Below are positions 18,896 to 27,493 of a stretch of 64,000 nt of DNA, in pieces; position 1 is the first letter of the stretch; each line of letters opens with the position of its first letter. Under the pieces are notes generated by a model. The model did not search any database and had not been told where the DNA came from. It saw only the letters and a program-made list of their open reading frames with translations. Made by a program: the position numbers and the translations under genes. The stretch comes from Dokdonella fugitiva (GTDB lineage Bacteria; Pseudomonadota; Gammaproteobacteria; Xanthomonadales; Rhodanobacteraceae), in the NCBI RefSeq assembly GCF_004342425.1, contig NZ_SLWQ01000004.1, forward strand, positions 162,019 to 226,018. The letters run 5' to 3'.

Positions 18896-19477
18896 TCAGC
18901 CGCCGCGCGCGAGCCACTTGCGCGCCATCCGCCGCAGCGACACATCGGCATGCGGGTCGTGCGCGATGGCAGAAATATCACGCCACGCGAGGGCGAACGA
19001 CTCCTCGCCGACCACGAACGCCTCGCTGCCACGCGCATGCACGACGAAGCGCACGTCGTAGTGCCAGTGCTCGGGCTCGGCCCCGCGCGCAGGAATGCGG
19101 TGGCGGTCGAGATCGAAGACGGCGGGTTCGAGCTCGAGTCCCGTGAGGCCCGACTCCTCCTCCGCCTCGCGCAGCGCGACGCGAGCGAGGTCGGCATCGC
19201 CGTCGGCGTGCCCGCCGAGTTGCAGCCAGCGGTCGAGCTTGCGATGGTGGGTCAGGAGTACGCGTGCGCCGTCGCCGCTGACGAGCCAGGCGGCGCCGGT
19301 GAGATGGCCTTCGCGGCGTTCGCGTCGTGCCGCATGCGCATCCGTACTGAGCAGTTCGCGAAAGCACGCGACGACCTCGTGTTCATCGGGATGCGCCGCC
19401 GCATAGGCGTCGAGCAGCGCGAGCCAGTGCAACTGGTGCGCGAGCAGGGATTGCCGCGGGGCAGCATCGTCGGACAT
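18896..19477 (-). CDS. NUDIX hydrolase
   Basis: The 193-residue protein carries a NUDIX box in the segment GGHADGDADLARVALREAEE followed by ESGL, with the REAEEESG metal-binding core intact. An N-terminal helical region (HQLHWLALLDAYAAAHPDEHEVV) precedes it, as in the subfamily annotated simply as NUDIX hydrolase in many proteobacteria. It would hydrolyse a nucleoside diphosphate derivative; the substrate is not deducible. A far longer frame continues upstream opposite the permease genes but is a GC shadow; the ATG at 19477 begins the NUDIX-type sequence. Confidence 0.86.
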   Translation of the reverse strand: MSDDAAPRQSLLAHQLHWLALLDAYAAAHPDEHEVVACFRELLSTDAHAARRERREGHLTGAAWLVSGDGARVLLTHHRKLDRWLQLGGHADGDADLARVALREAEEESGLTGLELEPAVFDLDRHRIPARGAEPEHWHYDVRFVVHARGSEAFVVGEESFALAWRDISAIAHDPHADVSLRRMARKWLARGG

Positions 19478-19624
19478 GCCGAATGTGCCTTGCTGGTCGG
19501 GAAGGGCTCGCGTATGGTACCGGGCCGCTGCATTCGACGAAGGTCGAGGGGCACGCTGCACGACGGCGCTGGGGCTCCGGGCGCGCGGTCGCCCGCAATC
19601 CACAACGCTCGCGAAGGGGATGCA

Positions 19625-21133
19625 ATGATTTTCTGGCGCGTCAAACCGCTCAATCAGATTCTCGAAACTGCCGAAAAGAAGGCGCTCAAGCGCCAGCTCG
19701 GCCCCATCCAGCTCACCCTGCTCGGCATCGGCGCGGTCATCGGCACCGGCATCTTCGTGCTGACCGCCGAAGCCGCGCAGAAGGCGGGACCGTCGATGAT
19801 GATCGCGTTCGTGATCGCCGCGGTCGTGTGCGGGCTCGCCGCCCTCGCCTATGCCGAACTGGCCTCGATGCTGCCGGTGTCCGGCTCCGCCTACACCTAC
19901 ACCTATGGCGTGATGGGCGAACTCATTGCCTGGGTCGTCGGCTGGGCGCTCGTGCTCGAATACGCGATCGGTGCGACCGCCGTGACGGTCGGCTGGTCGA
20001 AGTACATGAACGGCCTGCTCAACAACGACCTGTTCGGCCTCGTCGCGCCGGGATCGCTGGCGCTGCCGGACTGGCTGCAGACCGGCTATTTCTCCGGCGG
20101 CGGCTTCAATCTGCTCGCCTTCCTGATCGGCCTCGCCGTGACCTGGCTGCTGGTGATCGGCACGTCCAAGAGCGCACGCGTCAATGCGGTGCTGGTCGGC
20201 ATCAAGATCGTTGCGCTGTCCGCGTTCATCCTGCTGGCGATTCCCGCGGTCACGAACGCCAACCTGCATCCGTTCATGCCGGGTGGCTGGGGCAATCCGA
20301 TCGGCAGCAATGGCGTCGGCGTCCTCGGTGCGGCGGCCTCGATCTTCTTCGCCTATGTCGGCTTCGACGCGGTGTCCACCGCGGCCGAGGAAACCAAGAA
20401 CCCGAATCGCAACATACCGATCGGACTGCTCGGCGCGCTGCTGGTCTGCACGGTGTTCTACCTGCTCGTCGGCTACGGCGCCGCAGGTTCGATCGGTGCG
20501 CAACCGCTGTTCGGCGCCGACGGCCTCCCGCTCGACCCGGGCACCCCGGCCATGACGGCTGCCTGCGTGGGTTCGGACGCCCTGGTGTGCAGCGGCGAGC
20601 CGCTGGCGCACGTGATGCGCATGCTCGGCCATCCCGTCATCGGCAACCTGATCGGCCTCGCGGCGGTCATCGCCCTGCCGTCGGTGATCCTCATGATGAT
20701 GTTCGGCCAGACCCGCATCTTCTTCACGATGTCGCGCGACGGGCTCCTGCCGGACGCCTTCTCGGCCGTGCACCCGCGCTTCTTCACGCCGCACGTCATC
20801 ACCTACGTGACTGGCATCGTCGTTTCGATCTGCGGCGCCCTGTTCCCCGTAGGCAAACTCGCCGACACGTCGAATGCAGGCACGCTGCTCGCGTTCGCCA
20901 TGGTCGCGATCGGCGTGATGATCCTGCGCCGGCAGCAGCCCGAGCGGCCGCGCCCGTTCCGCACGCCGCTGGTATGGATCGTCTGCCCACTCGCAGTGAT
21001 CGGCTGCTGCGTGCTGTTCGTGAACCTCAGCGCGATCGCGAAGGGGGTGTTCGTCGGCTGGGCAGTGATCGGCCTGGTCCTGTATCGCCTGTACGGCTAT
21101 CGCCGCAGCCAGCTCGCACCGCCGTCGAACTGA
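19625..21133 (+). CDS. APC-superfamily amino-acid permease
   Basis: This 502-residue, 12-helix inner-membrane transporter belongs to the amino acid-polyamine-organocation family, close to the cationic amino acid (CAT) group. Helix 1 shows IGIGAVIGTGIF-type sequence (GIGAVIGTGIFVLTAEAA) with the unwound GxG substrate site. FAYVGFDAVSTAAEETKNP is the usual helix 6 signature. AAGGGG-like AAGGGG/AGGGGA-type ribosome binding (gaagggga) precedes the ATG. A hairpin terminator separates it from a second permease of the same family. Confidence 0.92.
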   Translation: MIFWRVKPLNQILETAEKKALKRQLGPIQLTLLGIGAVIGTGIFVLTAEAAQKAGPSMMIAFVIAAVVCGLAALAYAELASMLPVSGSAYTYTYGVMGELIAWVVGWALVLEYAIGATAVTVGWSKYMNGLLNNDLFGLVAPGSLALPDWLQTGYFSGGGFNLLAFLIGLAVTWLLVIGTSKSARVNAVLVGIKIVALSAFILLAIPAVTNANLHPFMPGGWGNPIGSNGVGVLGAAASIFFAYVGFDAVSTAAEETKNPNRNIPIGLLGALLVCTVFYLLVGYGAAGSIGAQPLFGADGLPLDPGTPAMTAACVGSDALVCSGEPLAHVMRMLGHPVIGNLIGLAAVIALPSVILMMMFGQTRIFFTMSRDGLLPDAFSAVHPRFFTPHVITYVTGIVVSICGALFPVGKLADTSNAGTLLAFAMVAIGVMILRRQQPERPRPFRTPLVWIVCPLAVIGCCVLFVNLSAIAKGVFVGWAVIGLVLYRLYGYRRSQLAPPSN

Positions 21134-21152
21134 CGGCTGCAACACGTCAACG

Positions 21153-21177
21153 AAGGCCGGCCTCGCGCCGGCCTTTT
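21153..21177 (+). terminator. Rho-independent terminator between the two permease genes
   Basis: A nine-base perfect stem aaggccggc / gccggcctt with the five-base loop ctcgc is followed by a short T-run (tttt). It lies 20 bases after the first permease stop, indicating that the two permeases are at least partly separate transcription units. Confidence 0.8.
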
Positions 21178-21205
21178 CCTGCCAGCGCCCGACAGCGGAT
21201 CCGCC

Positions 21206-22639
21206 ATGCTCGACCAACTGCTCGCGAAGAAGACCGATTTCAGCAACGCCGCCATCGACGACGGCCCGAGCCTCAAGCGCACGCTCGGCCCCTGGGGCCT
21301 CACCGCCCTCGGCATCGGCGCGGTCATCGGCGGCGGCATCTTCGTGATCACCGGGCAGGCCGCGGCCGAACACGCGGGCCCCGCGATCATCCTGTCGTTC
21401 ATCATCGCGGCGCTGTGCTGCAGTTTCACCGCGCTCTGTTACGCCGAGTTCGCGACGCTGATTCCAATGTCGGGCAGCTCCTATTCGTACGCGTACGCAA
21501 CGCTCGGCGAACTCGTCGCCTGGTTCATCGGCTGGAACATGGTGCTCGAATACGGCGTTTCGGCATCGGCGGTCGCAGTGAGCTGGACCGGCTATTTCAC
21601 GAGCCTGCTCGACCACGTCGGCATCCACCTGCCCGACGTGCTCACCAATGCACCGCTCGCTTTCAAGGACAACCAGCTCGTCGCGACCGGCGCCTACTTC
21701 AACCTGCCCGCGGTCGCGATCGTGCTCGCGCTGACCTGGCTCTGCTACATCGGCATCCGCGAGTCGAGCAGCGTGAACACCGCCATGGTGATCCTCAAGG
21801 TCGCGCTGATCGTCATCGTGATCATCGCGGGCTGGAGCTACGTCAACCCCGACCTCTGGCACCCGTTCATCCCCGAACAGCAGGGACCGGAGAAGTACGG
21901 CTGGGCCGGCATCATGCGCGGCGCGACGCTCGTCTTCTTCTCCTACATCGGTTTCGAAGCGACCTCGACCGCGGCGCAGGAAGCGAAGAACCCGCAGCGC
22001 GACCTGCCGTTCGGCACGATCGCCTCGCTCGCGGTGTGCACCGTGCTCTACATCGGCATGGCCGCGGTGCTGACCGGCCTGCTGCCGTACGACCAGCTCG
22101 GCACGAGCGAACCGGTGGTCACCGCGATCAAGGCGCATCCCCAGCTCGGCGCGCTGCGCTGGCTGGTCGAGATCGGCGCGCTGATCGGCCTGTCGTCGGT
22201 GATCCTGGTCATGGTCATCGCGCAGCCGCGCATCTTCATGATCATGGGACGCGACGGCCTGCTGCCGCCGGTGTTCGCGAAGATCCACCCGCGCTACCGC
22301 ACGCCGCACATCAACACCGTGATCACCGGCATCGGCATCGCCGCGCTCGCCGCGGTGTTTCCGCTCGACGTGCTCGGCGACCTCGTCTCGATGGGCACGC
22401 TGATCGCGTTCGTCGCGGTCTGCATCGGCGTGCTGATCCTGCGCAAGACGCAGCCCGACCTCCCGCGCACGTTCCGCGTGCCGTGGGCGCCGGTCACCTG
22501 CGTGCTCGGCGTGCTGAGCTGCTTCACGCTGTTGTATTGGGAGAACTGGTACAACTGGACCCTGATGGGCGTGTGGACGGTGATCGGCTTCGTGATCTAC
22601 TTCGCCTACGGATTCCGCCACAGTCGTTTGCGCCGTTGA
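21206..22639 (+). CDS. APC-superfamily amino-acid permease, second copy
   Basis: The 477-residue protein is a paralogue of the preceding permease with the same 12-helix layout. Shared signatures are GIGAVIGGGIFVITGQAAAEHAGP in helix 1, the ELVAWFIGWNMVLEYG block, and FFSYIGFEATSTAAQEAKNP in helix 6. It lacks the loop with paired Cys residues seen in the first copy between helices 7 and 8. The pair probably arose by tandem duplication and may differ in substrate. A cytoplasmic-membrane importer of amino acids is the safest call. Confidence 0.92.
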   Translation: MLDQLLAKKTDFSNAAIDDGPSLKRTLGPWGLTALGIGAVIGGGIFVITGQAAAEHAGPAIILSFIIAALCCSFTALCYAEFATLIPMSGSSYSYAYATLGELVAWFIGWNMVLEYGVSASAVAVSWTGYFTSLLDHVGIHLPDVLTNAPLAFKDNQLVATGAYFNLPAVAIVLALTWLCYIGIRESSSVNTAMVILKVALIVIVIIAGWSYVNPDLWHPFIPEQQGPEKYGWAGIMRGATLVFFSYIGFEATSTAAQEAKNPQRDLPFGTIASLAVCTVLYIGMAAVLTGLLPYDQLGTSEPVVTAIKAHPQLGALRWLVEIGALIGLSSVILVMVIAQPRIFMIMGRDGLLPPVFAKIHPRYRTPHINTVITGIGIAALAAVFPLDVLGDLVSMGTLIAFVAVCIGVLILRKTQPDLPRTFRVPWAPVTCVLGVLSCFTLLYWENWYNWTLMGVWTVIGFVIYFAYGFRHSRLRR

Positions 22640-22787
22640 TGCGGCGGGGGTTCGCGGCGAGCCTCGCGGACGCGGTGTTTCGACCATCCAGCGTTTTCGC
22701 GCCGCTGCATCCCACCCTGCCGGGCGGCGGACTCGCGGGCCAAGAGGAGCCCGCCTCGCGTTGCATGCCGCCGCGTCGCCGCCTTGC

Positions 22788-24278
22788 CTACGCGTCGTCG
22801 GCGTTCTCGTCGGCCTCGGATTCGGACTTTGCCTCGTCGGGCAGCAGGGAGAGCTGCTTGCGCGCGTCCGCGCCGAGGCGGCGCAACTGGTCGACGCGGC
22901 CGAGGAGATGGCCGCGGCCACTGCCGATCCGCTTGAGTGCACCTTCGTGCAATGCCTGCGCGCGCGCTAGCGCGTCACCGATGCCCTGCAGCTCGCTCAT
23001 GAGCATGACGAAGCTGTCGTGCAGCGCGCCGGCGCGCTTGGCGATCTCCATCGCATTGGCGTTGCGGTCCTCGAGCCGCCACAGGTGCGACACCGTGCGC
23101 AGGGTCGCGAGCAGGGTGCTCGGGCAGACGAGAGAGATGTTCCGCGCGAGCGCATAGGTGTAGAGCGTGTCGTCGGCACGAACCGCCTCGATGAGCGCGG
23201 CTTCGATCGGCACGAACAGCAGCACGAAGTCGAGCGTGTGCAGGCCGGGGATGCTGTCGTACTTCTTCTTCGACAGCGAATCGACGTGACGTTTCACCGA
23301 CGCGACGTGTTCGCGCAGCAGCGCGTCGCGTTCGCCCTCGTCGGTCGCCGACTGCATGCGCTCGTAGGCGGTCAGCGAGACCTTGGCATCGATGACGAGG
23401 TCCTTGCGTTCGGGCAGGTGCACGATGACGTCCGGGCGCGGCCGGCCGCCGTCTTCGTCGGCCATCACCACCTGCAACTCGAATTCGCGCCCCTCGGCGA
23501 GACCGGACGCCTCGAGCACGCGTTCGAGCACGAGTTCGCCCCACGCACCCTGTGCGCGCGTATCGCCCTTCAGCGCGCGCGTGAGATTCAGCGCGTCCTC
23601 GCTGATGCGCTGGTTGAGCTGGCGCAGGCTCTGGATCTCCTGTGCCAGCATGCCGCGCTCGCGCTGGTCGCTCGCATGACGCTGCTCCACCGTCTCGCGG
23701 AACTGCTTGAGCTGTTCCCTGAACGGATCGAGCAGGCCGGACAGCTGTTGGCCGCTCTGCTCGCGCAGGCGTTCGGCCTTGTCGTCGAGGATGCCCTGGG
23801 CAAGATTCTGGAACGCCTCGCGCAGGCGCACCTCGGCCTGCTCGAGCAGTTGCAGCTTCTCGGCGGCCGCGTGCGCCTGCGCCGCCGAACCGGCTTCGAG
23901 CGCCGCGTGGCGGCCGGTGAGGTCGACGAGCTGGGCCTGCGCCTCGTCGCGTGCACGGCGTGCATCGGCGAGATCGCGCGCGAGCCGCTCGGCCTGCGCC
24001 TGCTGCGCCGCTGCGTGCGCGGTCACCTTGCGCAGGTTCTGCTCTGCCTGCGTCCACTCGTGCTCGTAGCGCTGGATGCGCGCGGCGAATTCCTCCGCGC
24101 GCCGCGCCTCGGCATCACGCTGGCCACCGAGCGTCGCGATCTCGGCGTCGCGACTGGCACGGCCATCCGCATGCGCGCGGGCGATGCGCGAGCGCACGGC
24201 GGGCCAGGCCGCGAGCAGGCCCGCGATGAAGCCGGCCAGGCCGGCGAGGATCAAGTCGATCGAAGGAAAGGAGGACAC
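22788..24278 (-). CDS. rmuC: RmuC-family DNA recombination protein
   Basis: The 496-residue protein begins with one transmembrane helix (IDLILAGLAGFIAGLLAAW). A long Ala/Glu/Arg-rich coiled coil follows (about residues 40-240). The RmuC nuclease-like domain has GAWGELVLERVLEASGL, DVIVHLPERKDLVIDAKVSL and the ALARNISLVCPSTLLATL block. RmuC limits DNA inversion and rearrangement in E. coli. The start appears to be a GTG at 24278; the length equals the family norm. It is transcribed away from the HiPIP gene region, on the same strand. Confidence 0.93.
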   Translation of the reverse strand: MSSFPSIDLILAGLAGFIAGLLAAWPAVRSRIARAHADGRASRDAEIATLGGQRDAEARRAEEFAARIQRYEHEWTQAEQNLRKVTAHAAAQQAQAERLARDLADARRARDEAQAQLVDLTGRHAALEAGSAAQAHAAAEKLQLLEQAEVRLREAFQNLAQGILDDKAERLREQSGQQLSGLLDPFREQLKQFRETVEQRHASDQRERGMLAQEIQSLRQLNQRISEDALNLTRALKGDTRAQGAWGELVLERVLEASGLAEGREFELQVVMADEDGGRPRPDVIVHLPERKDLVIDAKVSLTAYERMQSATDEGERDALLREHVASVKRHVDSLSKKKYDSIPGLHTLDFVLLFVPIEAALIEAVRADDTLYTYALARNISLVCPSTLLATLRTVSHLWRLEDRNANAMEIAKRAGALHDSFVMLMSELQGIGDALARAQALHEGALKRIGSGRGHLLGRVDQLRRLGADARKQLSLLPDEAKSESEADENADDA

Positions 24279-24401
24279 GCGCGGATCCGCATGGGGTGAC
24301 GGAGCGCGATTGTCGCAGCCGCGATCTCAGATGCCGAGACTCTCCGCAGCAGGCGTACGCTCCCGGCGTCGGTCGGGAGCGACGATACACCTGATGCTGG
24401 A

Positions 24402-24743
24402 TCAGACTTTCTTGGTCCAGCTCGCGCACCACCCCTTGGCGCTGACGACCTTGCTCGGGAACAGGTCGCAGGGGCCGTAGGTCATTTCGGTGTGGCCCTT
24501 GTAGAAGTTGCAGTTGTGGCAGGCCGAACCCTCCTTGTAGACCGGGTTGCCCTTGGCGGTGTTGGCGTCCTCGGTGTAGGCGAGCGCCTTTGCCGTCGGA
24601 TCGTTCGGATCGAGGTGCGGCGCCGAGTCCTGTGCTGCCGCCATGCGCGGCAACAGGCCCGCGGCGACCGGCGCGACCGCGGCGCCGACGACGGCGATCT
24701 TAAGGAAACGGCGTCTGGCCTGGCTTTCGGCTGGGTCCGACAT
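24402..24743 (-). CDS. hip: High-potential iron-sulfur protein (HiPIP)
   Basis: The 113-residue precursor has a twin-arginine leader (RRRFLKIAVVG, ending near MAAAQ), consistent with export of a folded [4Fe-4S] protein by Tat. The mature part has the four cluster ligands Cys75, Cys78, Cys92 and Cys106 in the HiPIP arrangement CHNC, then GPCDLFP, then GWCASW. HiPIPs are soluble periplasmic one-electron carriers of high potential, donating to oxidases or reaction centres. No partner redox genes are adjacent. Confidence 0.95.
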   Translation of the reverse strand: MSDPAESQARRRFLKIAVVGAAVAPVAAGLLPRMAAAQDSAPHLDPNDPTAKALAYTEDANTAKGNPVYKEGSACHNCNFYKGHTEMTYGPCDLFPSKVVSAKGWCASWTKKV

Positions 24744-24972
24744 GATCCACTCCTCTTGGTTTGCGTTTGCCTGGGTACTGCCCGGACGCGCCCGCGCCCG
24801 ACCTGTTCAGCTTAGCGCGACGCGCGCCGGCAAGCATGTTGCTGCGCCGCTTTGCCGCATCGCGCCGCGTGAACGGTAGCGGATCGCCGATGACCCGGAA
24901 GTGAAGTCGGGCCGGCGCGCCGCTTCGGTATAGTAGGCGCAACTGTCCCTGCGGGTTGCCTGGAGTCGCGCC

Positions 24973-25620
24973 ATCAATTCCTCCCCCATCGATCGCAGCC
25001 GCCTGGAGCGCTGCGCGCAAGAGATCGCCGACGCCGGGCGGGAGCTCGGCGCCCTCGGCTGGACGCCCGCGACGAGCAGCAATTTCTCCATGCGCCTCGA
25101 CGCCGGGCACGCGGCCGTGACGATTTCCGGGCGCGACAAGGGGCGTCTCGGCATCGACGACATCATGGTGGTCGACCTCGACGGCCACCCGGTTGGCACC
25201 GAGGCGCGCCCGTCTGCCGAAACCGCGTTGCACACCCAGGTCTACCGCCGCTTTCCCGCCGCCGGTGCGGTGCTCCACACGCACTCGCGCGCGCAGTCGG
25301 TCGCGTCGCGCCTGTTCGCGCCGCGCGGTGTCGTGCGCTTCGAGGGCTGGGAATTGCAGAAGGCGATCGCGGGCTACACCACGCACGCGAGCGTGCTGGA
25401 TCTACCGGTGTTCCCGAACACGCAGGAGATGCCCGAGCTCGTCGCGCGCGTCGATGCCTGGCTCGACGCCGGAAAGCCATTGCACGGCTACTTGATCGAT
25501 GGCCACGGCATCTACACATGGGGCAAGGACATGGCGGAAACGCGGCGCCACCTCGAGGCGTTCGAATTCCTGCTGAACTGTGAACTCGACCTGTTGCGCC
25601 TGAAGGGAGCCACGCCATGA
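24973..25620 (+). CDS. mtnB: Methylthioribulose-1-phosphate dehydratase, apparent ATC start
   Basis: This class-II aldolase-fold enzyme dehydrates 5-methylthioribulose-1-phosphate in methionine salvage. Zn ligands are visible in HTHSRAQSV and GHGIYTWG, with the ribulose-phosphate loop [13 protein letters not shown]. The first in-frame ATG (25090) falls inside that loop. Back to the stop at 24934 there is no ATG, GTG or TTG. An ATC at 24973 lies seven bases after a GGAG and would give a 215-residue protein starting [13 protein letters not shown], the normal family length. CTG codons at 24943 and 24949 are weaker alternatives. It overlaps mtnD by four bases. Confidence 0.88.
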   Translation: MNSSPIDRSRLERCAQEIADAGRELGALGWTPATSSNFSMRLDAGHAAVTISGRDKGRLGIDDIMVVDLDGHPVGTEARPSAETALHTQVYRRFPAAGAVLHTHSRAQSVASRLFAPRGVVRFEGWELQKAIAGYTTHASVLDLPVFPNTQEMPELVARVDAWLDAGKPLHGYLIDGHGIYTWGKDMAETRRHLEAFEFLLNCELDLLRLKGATP

Positions 25621-26183
25621 GTCGCTTGCGCATCTACGACGACAGCCGCGCGGACGCACCGCTGTCGGCCCATACCGACCCGGCCGAGATCGCGCGCGAA
25701 CTCGCCGCGGTCGGTGTGCGCTTCGAACAATGGGAGGCATCCCGGCCGGTCGTGCCAGGCGCGAGCCAGGACGAGGTGATCGCCGCCTACCGCAGCGACA
25801 TCGACCGGCTCATGCGCGAGGAAGGCTACCAGTCGGTCGACGTGATCAGCCTGCGGCCGGACCATCCCGACCGCGCCGCGTTGCGCCAGAAGTTCCTCAG
25901 CGAACACACGCACAGCGAAGACGAGGTGCGTTTCTTCGTCGCGGGCGCCGGCCAGTTCACCTTGCACATCGACGGCAAGGTGTACGAGGTACTGTGCGAG
26001 AGCGGCGACCTCATCGGCGTGCCCGACCGCACGCGTCACTGGTTCGACATGAGCGAATCGCCCTACTTCATCGCGATCCGCCTGTTCACCAACAAGGAGG
26101 GCTGGGTCGCCGAATTCACCGGCGACGACATCGCCGGCCGCTTCCCGCGCATGACGCCGCATCCGTCGACCGGGACGGCCTGA
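25617..26183 (+). CDS. mtnD: Acireductone dioxygenase
   Basis: The 188-residue cupin converts acireductone to 2-keto-4-methylthiobutyrate and formate (Fe form) in methionine salvage. The metal-binding segment [14 protein letters not shown] and the later DRTRHWFDM supply the His/Glu ligands. The N-terminal [10 protein letters not shown] is typical. It starts inside the mtnB stop (ATGA) and ends with a one-base overlap to the next gene, so the operon is tightly coupled. Confidence 0.96.
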   Translation: MSRLRIYDDSRADAPLSAHTDPAEIARELAAVGVRFEQWEASRPVVPGASQDEVIAAYRSDIDRLMREEGYQSVDVISLRPDHPDRAALRQKFLSEHTHSEDEVRFFVAGAGQFTLHIDGKVYEVLCESGDLIGVPDRTRHWFDMSESPYFIAIRLFTNKEGWVAEFTGDDIAGRFPRMTPHPSTGTA

Positions 26184-26629
26184 TGTCGTACCTCGACGAG
26201 TCGCTCGCGCCCGGCGAAACGGTGGTCGCGCGCTTCGACCTGCACTGGACGGCGAAATGGCGCCTCATCGTGTTCCTGTTGCTGGCGATCCCGACGCTCG
26301 GCCTCGCCCTGCTCGCCGCGCTGTATGAATGGCTGCGCCTGCGCTCGATCGAACAGGGCGTGACGAACCGCCGCGTCGTGCGCAAGACCGGCATCATGAG
26401 CCGCGAGACGACGGAATTGCGCCTCGCCTCGATCGAGACGATCGACCTGCGGCAGAGTGCCTGGGGCCGCCTGTTCGGCTACGGCGACGTCGTGCTGACC
26501 GGCCGCGGCGAGACCGCGATGATCTTCACGCGGCTCGATGCGCCGCTCGCGGCGAAGCGCGCGATCGAAGGCGCGTACGCGACGAATGTCGAGGCGACCC
26601 GCGGGCATCCGGCCGAGCACACCTCCTAG
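26183..26629 (+). CDS. bPH2-domain (DUF304) membrane protein inside the mtn operon
   Basis: The 148-residue protein has two hydrophobic helices (residues about 28-50) followed by a bacterial PH-like domain. Segments such as RNRRVVRKTGIMSRETTELRLASIETIDLRQS and GYGDVVLTGRGE are the standard bPH2 pattern. Such proteins are membrane-associated and of unknown biochemical role. It begins within the mtnD stop (TGATG) and lies upstream of mtnC, so it is cotranscribed with methionine salvage genes though no established link exists. Confidence 0.87.
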   Translation: MSYLDESLAPGETVVARFDLHWTAKWRLIVFLLLAIPTLGLALLAALYEWLRLRSIEQGVTNRRVVRKTGIMSRETTELRLASIETIDLRQSAWGRLFGYGDVVLTGRGETAMIFTRLDAPLAAKRAIEGAYATNVEATRGHPAEHTS

Positions 26630-26652
26630 GGGCGGCTGCCGCCGCGAACAGG

Positions 26653-26690
26653 GGCTCGCCTGTCGGCGAGCATCGCGGCTGAAGCCGCTC
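26653..26690. repeat. REP-like double hairpin between the bPH2 gene and mtnC
   Basis: Two adjacent stem-loops are present: gctcgcc/ggcgagc with loop tgtc (26653-26670) and gcggc/gccgc with loop tgaa (26674-26687), followed by tccca. The element has the look of dispersed REP units with GCGGCTGAAGCCGC cores that occur between genes of many gammaproteobacteria. It may uncouple mtnC from the upstream genes. Confidence 0.6.
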
Positions 26691-26716
26691 CCACACGCAG
26701 CATCGGAATCCGAGCG

Positions 26717-27397
26717 ATGATCACGACGATCCTCACCGACATCGAAGGCACGACGAGCTCCATCAGCTTCGTCAAGGACGTGTTGTTCCCGTACGCGCGC
26801 GAGCGATTGCCCGCCTTCGTCGAAACGCACGCCGACGATGCGCAGGTGCAGCACTGGCTGCACGAAGCGGCGAAGGAAGCAGGACTCGTCTCGGCGAGCC
26901 GCCAGGAGATCATCGAACTGCTCGTCGGCTGGATCGATGCCGATCGCAAGTCGACCGCGCTGAAGGCGCTGCAGGGAATGATCTGGAAGGACGGTTACGC
27001 GACCGGCGAGTACCGCGCGCACGTCTATCCCGAAGTCGCCGCGCGCCTGCGTGCCTGGCAGGCGGAGGGCAAGCGGCTCTACGTCTATTCGTCGGGTTCG
27101 GTGCCGGCGCAACGGCTGTTCTTCGCGCACACCGAGGCAGGCGACCTCACGCCGTGCTTCTCCGGCTATTTCGATACCGAGACGGGCCCCAAGCGCGACG
27201 CCGAGTCCTACCGGCGCATCGCGAACGCGATCGGCGAGCCGCCCGGGGCGATCCTGTTCCTTTCCGACATCGTCGAGGAGCTCGACGCCGCCGCCGCGGC
27301 CGGCCTGCAGACGACGTTGCTCGCGCGCGAGCCAGGCACCTGCCCTGCCGGAGGCGCGCACCGCTGCGTCGCCGACTTCGACGCGATCGAGCGTTGA
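26717..27397 (+). CDS. mtnC: Enolase-phosphatase E1 of methionine salvage
   Basis: The 226-residue HAD-family enzyme enolises and dephosphorylates 2,3-diketo-5-methylthiopentyl-1-phosphate to acireductone, the MtnD substrate. The HAD motif I is TDIEGTTSS, motif II is [13 protein letters not shown], and motif III lies in the [19 protein letters not shown] segment. Length agrees with bacterial MtnC. With mtnB and mtnD it gives the middle of the pathway; mtnA and mtnK/mtnN are not in the window. Confidence 0.96.
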   Translation: MITTILTDIEGTTSSISFVKDVLFPYARERLPAFVETHADDAQVQHWLHEAAKEAGLVSASRQEIIELLVGWIDADRKSTALKALQGMIWKDGYATGEYRAHVYPEVAARLRAWQAEGKRLYVYSSGSVPAQRLFFAHTEAGDLTPCFSGYFDTETGPKRDAESYRRIANAIGEPPGAILFLSDIVEELDAAAAAGLQTTLLAREPGTCPAGGAHRCVADFDAIER

Positions 27398-27493
27398 GCC
27401 CGTGCGCCGCGCGGGATGGTGCGGCGACGCGCGCACGTCGATAATGGCGCGCGCCGTGCGTACGGCCGTTCGTCCCCCACCTTCCCTGCTGCC

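Noticed and set aside
18896..22942. A 1,348-codon open frame on the minus strand, opposite the two permease genes
   Set aside because: It is rich in Arg, His, Asp and Gln as expected for an antisense shadow of GC-rich coding DNA. Only its last 193 codons (NUDIX hydrolase) resemble a real protein.
19483..23157. A 1,224-codon plus-strand frame over the permeases
   Set aside because: It is out of phase with both permeases and is Arg-rich without any known domain; both permease genes occupy the same strand in another phase.
24901..24972. SAM-type riboswitch upstream of mtnB
   Set aside because: The gap is short and shows no conserved riboswitch core; only a possible -10 (tatagt) is visible.
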